NCBI GenBank assembly: GCA_015039365.1
Contig: WION01000213.1
Span: forward strand, 28,249-92,248
DNA: 64,000 nt
Direction of reading: 5' to 3'
Origin: Amanita rubescens
Taxonomy: Eukaryota > Basidiomycota > Agaricomycetes > Agaricales > Amanitaceae
Shown: positions 10,834 through 20,618 of the stretch, piece after piece
How positions within the stretch are numbered: the stretch's first letter is position 1
Layout: every line of letters starts with the position of its first letter
Translations under genes and position numbers: made by a program
Notes under the pieces: model-generated
Seen by the model: only the letters and a program-made list of their open reading frames with translations
Told to the model about the DNA's origin: nothing
Database searches by the model: none

Positions 10834-11385
10834 GAAAGAAAACTGGATTCCGAAACTAGTACTCCGTTACCAGTTTACGAAGCCGAAGGAGAATCGTTTC
10901 CTCCTGCCAGGAAATTACCTCCTTCTTACGACGCTCCAATCCCACCGTTTCCCTTAACCTTAGGGGACCGGACTTTTATTGACACACCGGCACCAATCCC
11001 ATCTTCGTCCTATTCTAGGACGATAGTTCGTGTTGTCAACTCTGATACCAGATTCGGTGTCACAACTCGTGGACCTGTCACAGTTCATGATCGAAGAGAT
11101 CACTTCCTAGCCGCGCGACTCAGAAACGGTCGTACCTTGCAAGACGAAATAATACATCGTCGTAGACAAGCAGCTATCGAAGAAGGTGTTCCGCCCACCT
11201 TAGATCTTTGGATTCCACCCAGGGGCACTTCAGTAGCCCAACACATAGCAAATAGGCGTACACGCCGTAATCTCGAAAGAGATAACCAAGAGGTCGAAAA
11301 CCTCGAAAATCAAAGAAACTTCCGTTTCTTTTGGCGTCTTCTAACCGCCTATATCATAATCTTCACCTCCGCCTTCCTCGTCTAA
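10834..11385 (+). CDS. Copia upstream open frame (ORF0) with C-terminal membrane segment
   Basis: A 183-codon open frame without an in-frame ATG precedes gag-pol. The translation is Pro-rich at first (LPVYEAEGESFPPARKLPPS), then Arg-rich, and ends in a hydrophobic segment (WRLLTAYIIIFTSAFLV) just before the TAA. The frame opens right after a splice-acceptor-like TTTTAG, so an upstream exon may supply the start. Its TAA is one base before the gag-pol ATG (TAACATG), which would suit termination-reinitiation. I know no standard Copia protein of this type. The frame could also be a relic, but being open in such a young copy argues for use. Confidence 0.45.
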   Translation, partial: ERKLDSETSTPLPVYEAEGESFPPARKLPPSYDAPIPPFPLTLGDRTFIDTPAPIPSSSYSRTIVRVVNSDTRFGVTTRGPVTVHDRRDHFLAARLRNGRTLQDEIIHRRRQAAIEEGVPPTLDLWIPPRGTSVAQHIANRRTRRNLERDNQEVENLENQRNFRFFWRLLTAYIIIFTSAFLV

Positions 11386-11386
11386 C

Positions 11387-14300
11387 ATGTCTAACGACTT
11401 GACGATTCCCAGTTCCATTCCCGTTTTGAATGGAACTAACTATAAAGAATGGGAACGCATGATGCGTTTCCTATTACAAACAAAGGGACTGTTTCAGTAC
11501 CTTAAGGATGATTATGTTCATCCTCCGCGGATTACTCCGCTACAACAATTCTTCATTGACACAGGTGTTCGTGCAGCCATAACTGCACAACCTGCGGTAG
11601 CAGCAGTTGCCGCACATGGTGCACATCCAGCAACACCTGCAATCCCAGCCGTTGAGGGTGAACCGGCTATCACCCAACAAATGGTTGATGATGCAAAGGC
11701 CGTCAAAAAGGCTTTTGAAGATTGGGTTGTCGAGGATGATCGCATCCTCGGATCCATAAATATGAAATGTTCTGCTACCATACAGCAGATCAATTCAGAA
11801 GTAAATGCCGCCAGAGTCTTATGGCGGAATTTAGCAAATCAATACGGTGTGACAACATCTGCCGGTATCTATAATGACTTCCAATTAGCCGTTACTTGGA
11901 AGTTTCAAGATAAAAAGGATCCCACACAATCCTTAAACGACCTCCTCGCCATAATAAACCGCTTATCGTCTAGCGGAATTGTATTGCCTGAAAATGTACA
12001 GGCAATGATTGTACTTTCAGCTGTCCCCCGTCATTGGGACAACTTTGCCGCTGTGGTTCTTGCCACAACAGAACCATCGGATCTTACGATCCAAGGGATA
12101 CTTCCCTTAATACAGAATGAGTGGCGCCGAAGGCACCCTGAATCTGCCGCGACGGCTAATACGTCGCAACAACAGCAGCAACCATGGCAACAAGTACGTG
12201 GTCGAGGACGAGGACGTGCTCGCGGACGTGGCCGCGGAGCAGGTCGTGGACGTGGGGGGAGGCCTTATTCTAGGCCTCCACAAGGCGCTCAGACACCGGC
12301 TCCTACTGCTCCACCGGCAAATCAAAATTGGCCGGGTAAAGTTGAGGGCCAAACACGTGGTCCTAACTGGGAGAGGAACCGAGAACGCCGAAAGGCAGAT
12401 GCAGCCGAGAAGAAGGCTGCTAAAGCTGCAGAACATACTATGAGTTCTGCGCATACCGTTGCCCGTATTGGGCCTTATGACATCACTGAGCCAGTTGCCG
12501 GCTCTAGCAAAGGCAAACAAAGAGAAAAGGATGAATTGGACTTTGAGTCCTATAAATCGAACCGAGGAATGGGGATATCGTCAGACGATATCGACTACAA
12601 AAACATGGATATAGATCAGGAAGCTGAACTATATTATGACGATTATTACTATGAAGACAACGGCGAACAATGGTATGAAACCATTAAAAAGCTGGAAATG
12701 GCTAACTTTCTCTTTATAGAGGCAGCGATGAAAATGGTGTTCCCTAAATTGGGACATCATCGTCGTACTATAAATTCCTTCTTTGAACAATCTGTACTAT
12801 ATGATAGTATAAATTATAAAGAAAATTTAAACGAAAACTGCCTCGTAAGAGATAAGTCGTGTGATACTGCCATTTATAATGCAAATATGATCGAACGATC
12901 ATATAATATTGGTAACATGTTTAAGAAACCTTTTACATGTTTAGCGGTCAATAAAAGAAAATTTAAGGATAAAGTACATCCGACATGTCCCTGTCCGGAA
13001 TGTGTTGAGAAACGTACTGGAGATACACTATGGATGTGTGACTCCGGTGCATCTGATCACTTTACCTTTAGTAGGAAAGACTTCTCTGAATACAGAGAAT
13101 TTCCTGCAAATGAAAATCATAGTGTTAAAACTGCAAGTGGTTTAGATCGTCTTGAGGGACTTGGCACAGTTATTCTTGAACACAAGATATCCACAGGGGA
13201 AACAACACTCGTAAAGCTCTTCCCTGTCCTATATATGCCACGGGCAACTGCACGCTTGATTTCAAACGGCAGATTAATCCGACAAGGATTGACTTGTAAA
13301 CAAGATGAAAAGATGGTAGTTTTTTCCTTTACAGACTCGGGTAGAACGTGTATTGAAGGACATTATCTTATGCCCGATGATACATTAGTTTACGCTCGAG
13401 GTAGGATTATTATAATGAATCCTACACTGGTTTCCGGTCCTGGCTTAGCCAACAGGAATTCTAAATTAATTCTTGGAAGACCGACAAAGAAACCAAACGC
13501 AGAGTCTATAGAAAAATTATTAGACTATGAGACCTGGCATAAACGTTTTGGTCATCCATCTAACGAAGTCTTTTCGAAGATACCGTTAAATGTCAATGGA
13601 TGGAAAGAAGTTACACTTCCAGAAGGAAAACTACGTTGTGAAGGTTGTCTAAAAGGCAAAATGAAGGCAAAACCTTATAAATTGTCTTCGAAGAGAGCTA
13701 CTCGTCCCTTCGAGTTACTCCATATGGATCTTATGACCGTACCGGCCATATCTTACCACAAATACAAATATATAGGTGTTATCGTTGACGATTTCACCTC
13801 GTATACGTGGATTGGTTTATTAAAAACCAAAGATCAAACTCTAGAATATTTTACCGGATGGTATAATGAGTTTGTAGATCCTAAACAACCTATTTCTCAC
13901 CTCCGTTCTGATCGAGGGGGGGAATTTGTAAATAAAGCCTTTGAAGAATTCCTTAAATCCAAAGGAATTAAACATCAACAGACAGCTCCTTACACCCCAC
14001 AACAAAATGGTCGCGTTGAACGCATGAATCAGACTTTGTCAGACAAAGCTGAGGCTATGCGATTAGACGCAGGATGTCCGAAATCTTGGTGGGAGTTCTC
14101 ATTCAGAACGGCTGTGCATGTGTACAACCGCACTCCCCTAAAACGGACTAAATGGAAGACCCCTCTGGAAAATCTTCTTAACAAAAAACCAGACGTATCA
14201 TACTTTCGAGTATTTGGATGTGAAGCCTGGGTATTTATCCCTGATCAACGGAGACCGGATAAGCTGTCCGAGAAATCTGTTTTATGTACTTTTGTAGGAT

Positions 14301-17233
14301 ATGAATCAGGAACCAAAGGCTATAGGTTCATGACGTCGACAAACACACTGGTCATATCCTCCCAGGCTACATTCTTTGAAAACAGGTTTCCGCGCAAAGG
14401 AAAGACTCCAGATATAATTACTGAAGATCTTGGTCCGATCTGGGAGGCGATTCCTCAAGAGGAACCTAACCGCCCTCCACAAAATTTGGATTTAGATGAC
14501 TTACTCCCAGAGAACCGTAGACGTTCTCCGAGCAGAAGACGCTCACCTGGTTTGGATCGAAGGGGTGCATCTCCTGATAGACAGCAATCAGACCCTTCTG
14601 ATGATTCAAACGATGATGATGACGGTGATGAATTTGCCGATCGTCGAAGAGATTTTTTGGATGATAATATCCGAAGGCAAAAGGAAGAAAGAGAACAAGA
14701 AAGACGTGACAATTATCGTAGACAACGCGATGATTGGAAAAAGGGTCAAGGAATTGATAAACAATCTCGTTTACGAGATCAATTCAAACGTCAAATGAGT
14801 GATATGTTTAAGAAACGTAAAACTCCTGAACCCTTTAGACGTACTCCCTCTCCACAAATAAAAGAGGAGACTCCTGTTCCTTCTAGATCTATAACACCAA
14901 TACCATATGTATCTAGACCACCTTCGCCTCGTAGTCCTATGGATGAAGATAATCCCTTCTCTTTGAATCAAAGAGATCGAGATGAAATAGAAAACCCATT
15001 TATGACGGATCGAGAATTTGATCAATTTGAACAACGTCAAAGAGATCGTTTTAGAGAATTTGCTCAGAGACCTAGACCTCCTCCACCGATCATATCTGAT
15101 CCAGGTCCACCCTCTGTTCAAATAGGTCCTCGCCGTTCTGGTCGTTTTCCAGTTCCAAGGGTACAAAGAGACAACGCGTATGGAGATAAAACTCCTGCAC
15201 AAATAGAAGCGGAAATTCAGCAAAAACGAGATGCTTTACGAGAACAGTTAAAAGATAAAATTCCGAGTTCTTCGACTCAGGATCCACCGTCAGCAGACAG
15301 GAACCCTGATAGAATGAATGAATCTGCTTCTCTACTTAAAGAAATCTTCGCTTTAAAGTCTGAATTAAAAACTGCAGAACATGATCATTTAACCCGAATG
15401 ATTAATGAATCTGGAAATGAATTCCTTCATTTCCTTCTAAAAGCGGCTGTTCCCCTTGTAGATAATATTCCATATGACTATAGAGATATATCTAAAATGC
15501 GCTCCAGTAATCCTCAATTGTATAAACAATGGAAGATTGCAATGGATGACGAATTTAAATCTCTTCAATCTAGAGATATTTGGGAGTTAGTTGATCCTCC
15601 AAAAGGACGAAACCTAATCAGATGTCGTTGGGTTTTCGACTTAAAAACCGATGGACGCAAAAAAGCTCGCGTCGTAGCTAAAGGTTTTAGTCAACGTCCC
15701 GGATTAGATTACGACGAAACATTCTCGCCTGTAGCGAGATATGAAACAATCCGAATACTTCTGGCCACATCAGTGCTTGAAAACTGGGATATACAAGCCC
15801 TAGATGTAAAAACTGCCTTCTTATATGGCGATCTTGATGAAGATATTTACATGGCCCAGCCAGAAGGTTTCGTTGTAAAAGGACAAGAATCTAAAGTATA
15901 TAGGCTGAGGAAAGCCATATATGGATTGAAACAGGCATCATATGCCTGGAATAAACAAGCTGATAAATCGTTGAAATCGTTGCATTTTGAGCGATGCTTG
16001 TCTGATTCTGGCGTTTACGTTCGTAAAGGCAAGAATACTATCACGATATGCATATTGTATGTCGACGATATACTCTTTATGGGAAATGACTATTCCACCA
16101 TCTTATCCATTAAAAAGAAATTTATGGAGATGTGGGAATGTCGTGATCTTGGAAAGATCAAAGAGTATTTACGAATCCAAGTCAATTACAACCGTGATTT
16201 AGGATTCTTAGTCATAGATCAAGGCCCTTATGCCTTGAAGGTTGTCAAGCGATTTGGACTTGAAGATTGCAAGTCTGTACGCACACCGTTACCTGCTGGG
16301 TATGCTCCTATAAAAAATGAAGGAGAATGCACACCACAGGAACGTTCTTATTATCAACAGATAATAGGATCCCTTCTATATCTAGCCTTAGGAACTAGGC
16401 CTGATATAATCTATGCAGTAATTTTGATGTCCCAATTTTCATCAAACCCGTCACAAGAACATATTCAAAAAGCCTTGTATATAGTCAAATACATTGCTCA
16501 TACCTTAAGCGTCAAAATCGTTTATAGCGCCAAAGGCAATAATAAATTTAGAGCCTACGCTGACGCTGACTGGGCCGCTGATCGTAATACACGACGATCT
16601 ATAAACGGTTATGTCTTAATGTTAGCTGGTGGTGCGGTAGCTTGGACGAGTAGAAAACAAAAGACTGTAGCTCTGTCTTCGACTGAAGCAGAATACATAT
16701 CTTTATCAGATGCTGCAAGACAAATTGCATGGGTTGAAAATCTATTTTACGAAATAGGTGCACCCATTAAAAGCATCTTACTTAGCATAGATAACCAAGG
16801 CGCTATATTTTGGGCACAAAATCCTGCACAAGAACATCGTTCCAAACACATTGATATTCGCTATCATTTCGTTCGCGAGTTGATTGAGACTAAAAAGGTA
16901 GTCCTCGAATATATACCAACAAACGAACAGAATGCGGATCTTATGACCAAGAATTTATCCTTTGAAAAGGTCAAATTCTTTAGAGAACGATTGGGACTTT
17001 CCTTAGAAGAATATCCGACTTCTACAAATGCATTAATCAAAAGACCAGATCGATTAGAGACTGAGGAAATTCGTGATCTGACGAAATTTATTCTTGATTG
17101 GCAAAATCTTGAATTAGATGGAATTGATCGTCTATCACACAGGAAGTTGATGGAACTTCTTGATGGTCTTATTGATCAACAAGAATCGGATATAGATCCC
17201 TTCTATGATGAAAACATCATAGACTTTAAATAA
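11387..17233 (+). CDS. gag-pol: Copia Gag-Pol polyprotein, intact, 1948 aa
   Basis: Single-ORF Copia polyprotein. Gag (about 1-260) begins with the typical NGTNYKEWERMMRF motif. An Arg/Gly-rich box (about 268-297) stands where a CCHC knuckle is usual; I find no clear knuckle. Protease: DSG at D552. Integrase: HHCC finger starting at H718, DDE residues D781, D842 (SDRGGEF) and E878. A low-complexity Arg/Ser/Pro/acidic linker runs from about 1010 to 1360. RT: YVDD with D1560 and D1561, preceded by LKQASYAWNK. RNase H: DADWAAD (about 1725) and SSTEAEY. No internal stop or frameshift, so it is probably functional. Confidence 0.96.
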   Translation: MSNDLTIPSSIPVLNGTNYKEWERMMRFLLQTKGLFQYLKDDYVHPPRITPLQQFFIDTGVRAAITAQPAVAAVAAHGAHPATPAIPAVEGEPAITQQMVDDAKAVKKAFEDWVVEDDRILGSINMKCSATIQQINSEVNAARVLWRNLANQYGVTTSAGIYNDFQLAVTWKFQDKKDPTQSLNDLLAIINRLSSSGIVLPENVQAMIVLSAVPRHWDNFAAVVLATTEPSDLTIQGILPLIQNEWRRRHPESAATANTSQQQQQPWQQVRGRGRGRARGRGRGAGRGRGGRPYSRPPQGAQTPAPTAPPANQNWPGKVEGQTRGPNWERNRERRKADAAEKKAAKAAEHTMSSAHTVARIGPYDITEPVAGSSKGKQREKDELDFESYKSNRGMGISSDDIDYKNMDIDQEAELYYDDYYYEDNGEQWYETIKKLEMANFLFIEAAMKMVFPKLGHHRRTINSFFEQSVLYDSINYKENLNENCLVRDKSCDTAIYNANMIERSYNIGNMFKKPFTCLAVNKRKFKDKVHPTCPCPECVEKRTGDTLWMCDSGASDHFTFSRKDFSEYREFPANENHSVKTASGLDRLEGLGTVILEHKISTGETTLVKLFPVLYMPRATARLISNGRLIRQGLTCKQDEKMVVFSFTDSGRTCIEGHYLMPDDTLVYARGRIIIMNPTLVSGPGLANRNSKLILGRPTKKPNAESIEKLLDYETWHKRFGHPSNEVFSKIPLNVNGWKEVTLPEGKLRCEGCLKGKMKAKPYKLSSKRATRPFELLHMDLMTVPAISYHKYKYIGVIVDDFTSYTWIGLLKTKDQTLEYFTGWYNEFVDPKQPISHLRSDRGGEFVNKAFEEFLKSKGIKHQQTAPYTPQQNGRVERMNQTLSDKAEAMRLDAGCPKSWWEFSFRTAVHVYNRTPLKRTKWKTPLENLLNKKPDVSYFRVFGCEAWVFIPDQRRPDKLSEKSVLCTFVGYESGTKGYRFMTSTNTLVISSQATFFENRFPRKGKTPDIITEDLGPIWEAIPQEEPNRPPQNLDLDDLLPENRRRSPSRRRSPGLDRRGASPDRQQSDPSDDSNDDDDGDEFADRRRDFLDDNIRRQKEEREQERRDNYRRQRDDWKKGQGIDKQSRLRDQFKRQMSDMFKKRKTPEPFRRTPSPQIKEETPVPSRSITPIPYVSRPPSPRSPMDEDNPFSLNQRDRDEIENPFMTDREFDQFEQRQRDRFREFAQRPRPPPPIISDPGPPSVQIGPRRSGRFPVPRVQRDNAYGDKTPAQIEAEIQQKRDALREQLKDKIPSSSTQDPPSADRNPDRMNESASLLKEIFALKSELKTAEHDHLTRMINESGNEFLHFLLKAAVPLVDNIPYDYRDISKMRSSNPQLYKQWKIAMDDEFKSLQSRDIWELVDPPKGRNLIRCRWVFDLKTDGRKKARVVAKGFSQRPGLDYDETFSPVARYETIRILLATSVLENWDIQALDVKTAFLYGDLDEDIYMAQPEGFVVKGQESKVYRLRKAIYGLKQASYAWNKQADKSLKSLHFERCLSDSGVYVRKGKNTITICILYVDDILFMGNDYSTILSIKKKFMEMWECRDLGKIKEYLRIQVNYNRDLGFLVIDQGPYALKVVKRFGLEDCKSVRTPLPAGYAPIKNEGECTPQERSYYQQIIGSLLYLALGTRPDIIYAVILMSQFSSNPSQEHIQKALYIVKYIAHTLSVKIVYSAKGNNKFRAYADADWAADRNTRRSINGYVLMLAGGAVAWTSRKQKTVALSSTEAEYISLSDAARQIAWVENLFYEIGAPIKSILLSIDNQGAIFWAQNPAQEHRSKHIDIRYHFVRELIETKKVVLEYIPTNEQNADLMTKNLSFEKVKFFRERLGLSLEEYPTSTNALIKRPDRLETEEIRDLTKFILDWQNLELDGIDRLSHRKLMELLDGLIDQQESDIDPFYDENIIDFK

Positions 17234-17245
17234 AGGATATCTAAG

Positions 17246-17255
17246 CGAAGGGGTG
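17246..17255 (+). promoter_or_regulatory. Copia polypurine tract
   Basis: GCGAAGGGGTG-type purine-rich run (17245-17255) directly before the 3' LTR start, the expected primer for plus-strand DNA. Confidence 0.6.
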
Positions 17256-17651
17256 TATTAAATATAGAATTATATTTATAGAATGATTAACTACTGATTG
17301 ACTACAATCAGTATTACTCATATCGCTCACGTCATCCTTTATGTATGACATAGAGATGACATCATAATGACTTCATTATGATATCATGATAGACTCATGA
17401 TCACATCTTATGGTGTGCTTAGCACGCCATACTTTCTCATCTATACTATACGCTTACACATATGTAGATACATATTTGTTCCCTCTTAGTATATAAACCT
17501 GTCCTGTATCGTAGAATAGGATAATCCATTCTCTTCCTCTTACTATCACTACTACGCCGAAGGGTAGTGCTAAGATCATATCGCAATAGGTAAGCTATTG
17601 CACCTGCTCATGCTGTGGACACGCTCTCGCGTAGACCTGTCTTCTTCGTCA
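17256..17651 (+). repeat. Copia 3' LTR
   Basis: 396 bp, read as identical to 9536-9931, followed by TSD AACAC at 17652-17656. Confidence 0.96.
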
Positions 17652-17746
17652 AACACGATCCGACGCCCGGTCCTTCCACTAAGAAGAAAGGACGTTCTCG
17701 AGTTACCACAGATACCGCCAATACCCCCGCTTCCACTAGCTGCCGC

Positions 17747-18827
17747 TAGTGATTCAAGGTCCGGTCCGGTCCGGTTTTTTTTCCTTTTTTGGAAAGACCG
17801 AAACCGGACCGGTCTCAGGGTGTCCCTGATATCGAAAAGACCGGAACCGGACCGCTTAAGACCGCAAGACCGGTCTTAATTTAAAAAAAAGACCGGTTAA
17901 GACCGGTCCAGGACTGGTCCTGATCTGGACCGGTCTTGGACTGGTCTGGACTGGTCTTGGACTGGTCTGGACCAGTCCTTACATTAGTTTCTATGTCCCT
18001 ATGTCTCCCATACAACAATTTCAAACTACAAAACTTCATAAATAGAGTCAATATGTTCCTAACCCTCACCCTCTCACACCCTCTCACACCCAGCTGCACT
18101 CAGATGAGCCACATAAAACCATTTTTGATGATGCCAGGAGACTGCCAAACATTGCCAAAGAGATTGCCAAAGAGATCACCAAAGAGAGAATGAAGCCCAG
18201 TGTTGCTGACCCTCACCCTCCCACTGCTCAGCTTGTCCCATTAGACCCCACTCCACCCCCTCACATCATCTCACACCCATTTGCACTCCAGATAAGCCAC
18301 ATTAAACCATTTTTAATGATGCCAGGAGACTGCCAAACATTGCCAAAGAGATTGCCAAAGAGATCACCAAAGAGAGAATGAAGCCCAGTGTTGCTGACCC
18401 TCACCCTCCCACTGTTCAACTATGTTCCATTGGATGTACTAGAGCATACCTAGATTAGTTAATTTCAGAATACCTTACCTGGAGTGTTGCAACAACAGAT
18501 GATTTCAAAATTCACATGTTATATATAACTTTTGACAAACTTTACTACTGTGAACTCAAATCTCAACTGTTTTTTATGTTTCAATACTCAAAAAAAAGCT
18601 AAAATATAGGAGAACATGACTGTGTTGGTCACATGTGACAATTAGCGGTCTAGGACCGGTCTAGACCGGTCTTTTGCGGTTTTTTTGATTTTAAAAATTT
18701 AAAAAGACCGGAACCGGACTGCCCTTGGACCTCCTAAGACCTGAGACTGCAGTCCGGTCCAAATCGGTCCTGGTCCGGTCCAGTTCCGGTCCAAATCGGT
18801 CCTGAGAGACTGGAAATAGAAACACTA
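17747..18827. mobile_element. Non-autonomous hAT-like element rich in GGTCCGG (hAT-N2, 1081 bp)
   Basis: It lies between 8-bp duplications GCTGCCGC (17739-17746) and GCCGCCGC (18828-18835), one mismatch apart, at a site continuous in gypsy-4. Termini are inverted: TAGTGATTC at the left, TAGTGTTTC at the right (reverse complement). Both subterminal zones are packed with GGTCCGG / GACCGGT motifs in both orientations, probable transposase binding sites. The centre holds a direct duplication of about 155 bp. No transposase; open frames inside (17936-18193, 18190-18381) are low-complexity or duplicates. Confidence 0.8.
18084..18428 (+). repeat. Internal direct duplication in hAT-N2
   Basis: 18084-18240 and 18271-18428 repeat the same sequence at an offset of about 188 bp with few changes (shared core GATGCCAGGAGACTGCCAAA). 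Confidence 0.85.
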
Positions 18828-19026
18828 GCCGCCGCCCTCACCAGCCGAAGAAGAAGGGAAAGAAGAAGGCACACCACGCGTCACAGTGTCAGGCATGCGT
18901 CAATGGACAACAGTGCGACGGAGCCGACGACGATGCCTGCGACCTTTATGGCGACTACGGCTATCAGCACGACGACGTCGCCATGCACAACATGACCACT
19001 TGAGCGTTTTGTTGTTGCGGTCAACA

Positions 19027-19043
19027 ACATAGGGGAGAGCTAG
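19027..19043 (+). promoter_or_regulatory. gypsy-1 polypurine tract
   Basis: Purine-rich AGGGGAGAGCTAG immediately before the 3' LTR; conserved in all four gypsy copies. Confidence 0.5.
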
Positions 19044-19494
19044 TGTTACAACACGGTACGGACTCCCGCATTATGCTTACATGATACGTCGGACATGTTC
19101 ATTTCTTTATGCCTACCTTACTCGTCATCCCCCTTATGCTCGATTCATACGGACAAGCTCGTTTCTTTACTTATACCATCCCTTGTTCCACATATGACGC
19201 CGTCCTTATACTCATTTTCGTACTTACCATTATTCATTAATTAGTACGTCTCATTGTACTTGCTAGTATAAGTACCGCCTGTATTCTAGAGTCGAACCCT
19301 AAGTTCGACTTAGCTGTTTATTGTCGTCTGGCAATACAACCTTACTCTTAACTCATCTACCACAATCGTCCTCAGATCCTAAGTCAACGTCTTGACTTAG
19401 AATTGAACTTATAATCTTAACGTTTGACTTAAGACTTGTAATCGTGACTAGAGTTGCCGCTGCAACTTAGGTTGAGATTAACGAGTTCGTAACA
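19044..19494 (+). repeat. gypsy-1 3' LTR (451 bp)
   Basis: Begins TGTTACAACACGG and ends GAGTTCGTAACA, a TG...CA LTR with 6-bp inverted ends. Contains TAAGTTCGACTTA at 19300-19312, complementary to the PBS. ATCTC (19495-19499) would be its right TSD. Confidence 0.95.
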
Positions 19495-20126
19495 ATCTCG
19501 AGAAATACAACCAACTGATCTGGACGCCGACACCAATGCGACCAATTGGACAATGTAGGTGCGGCTACCACCGCCCCAACACCATCTCGTGCTTCCAACT
19601 CTTGCGTTCCTTCGTACGCAGCCCAGCGCTGAACACCGTTCCCTCCCTGCAAACCTCAGCGTGCCACCAATGCAGTCCCAACCTCCCAGTATAGCAGGCG
19701 GCTCCCTCCGTGGCTACAACACTGCAGTACACCCCCGCTATGCATCCCTTCACGCGCCATCGCTCCTGCAGCAGCATCAACAGTATCAGCCTCGTCATCA
19801 TGTCGCACCCGTCCCTCAAGCACCTCTGTCTTCCGTTACTGCGCAGCCCGCCAGCACCTCTCGTAACGAAGATCATCGCTTCTCTCGTCACTTCAGACAC
19901 GTCCTAAATTATCAATCATGATTTGGTGATTTCTCCGCTCTCAGCTCTCTGCGTAATCCTTACGCCTATAACAGGTCACCAAGTCTCCCAAATAAGTCTC
20001 TGCTCTTAAGCCTTGATCCCGTTCGATTGTATGCCCTTCGACGATCTCCCTTCAACTCTCTTCTGGTCTTCCTCACCCATCAATATCACCTTTATTGACA
20101 AGCTGTGTGCAGACTTAACCGCCCGT
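19495..20126. other. Non-gypsy DNA between gypsy-1 and gypsy-2
   Basis: 632 bp of GC-richer DNA, presumably remnant target DNA. A 120-codon frame (19559-19921, +) starts at GTG after a TAG and is Pro/Gln/His-rich with no domain I recognise. It could be a fragment of a low-complexity host protein or chance. Confidence 0.5.
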
Positions 20127-20578
20127 TGTTACGAACTCGTTAATCTCAACCTAAGTTGCAACGGCAACTCTAGTCACGATTACAAGTCTTAAGTCAAACG
20201 TTAAGATTATAAGTTCGATACTAAGTCAAAGCGTTGACTTAGGATCTGAGGACGATTGTGGTAGATGAGTTAAGAGTAAGGTTGTATTGCCAGACGACAA
20301 TAAACAGCTAAGTCGAACTTAGGGTTCGACTCTAGAATACATGCGGTATTTATACTAGCAAGTACAATGAGACGTACTAATTAATGAATAATGGTAAGTA
20401 CGGAAGTAAGTATAAGGACGGCGTCATATGTGGAACAAGGGATGGTATATGAAAGATAACAAGTTAGTCCGTATGAATCGAGCATAAGGGGAGCGACGAG
20501 TAAGGTATGCATAAAAGAAATAAACATGTCCGACGTATCATGTAAGCATAATGCGGGAGTCCGTACCATGTTGTAACA
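20127..20578 (-). repeat. gypsy-2 3' LTR (452 bp)
   Basis: On the + strand it runs from TGTTACGAACTCG to ATGTTGTAACA, the reverse complement of the family LTR. It contains the self-priming 13-mer in reverse orientation. Confidence 0.95.
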
Positions 20579-20618
20579 CTAGCTCTCCCCTACGTTGTTG
20601 ACCGCAACAACAAAACGT

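Larger units (their letters stand above)
9536..17651 (+). mobile_element. Young Ty1/Copia retrotransposon (8116 bp)
   Basis: Flanked by a 5-bp TSD AACAC (9531-9535 and 17652-17656) inside gypsy-1 ORF4. The two 396-bp LTRs show no difference on direct reading, and the 1948-codon gag-pol is uninterrupted, so insertion is recent and the element may be active. LTRs begin TATTAAAT and end TTCGTCA. Order: LTR, half-tRNA PBS, about 900-nt leader, a 184-codon upstream frame, gag-pol, PPT, LTR. Confidence 0.95.
8516..19003 (+). pseudogene. gypsy-1 ORF4, split by Copia and hAT insertions, one stop
   Basis: Joining 8516-9535, 17657-17746 and 18836-19003 gives 426 codons, exactly the length of the intact ORF4 in gypsy-3 and gypsy-4. 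One TGA (8843-8845, codon 110) replaces CGA. The C-terminal part carries the family's Cys/His motif (CIHCRGKHASEDHH, here at about 9435-9476) and a second Cys cluster after the last junction (CQACVNGQQC). Product unknown; see the intact gypsy-3 copy. Confidence 0.75.
1..19494 (+). mobile_element. gypsy-1: Ty3/Gypsy chromovirus with three nested insertions
   Basis: This is an LTR retrotransposon in + orientation. The window opens inside its 5' LTR and its 3' LTR ends at 19494. Order: LTR, self-priming PBS, gag, pol (protease, RT, RNase H, integrase, chromodomain), ORF3, ORF4, LTR. ORF3 is split by a non-autonomous hAT (5994-8392). ORF4 is split by a Copia element (9536-17651) and by a second hAT (17747-18827). 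The nested insertions have matching target-site duplications, so the backbone can be followed across them. Two TGA codons in pol and one in ORF4 show that the copy is dead. Its own TSD cannot be checked because the left end is outside the window. Confidence 0.93.
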
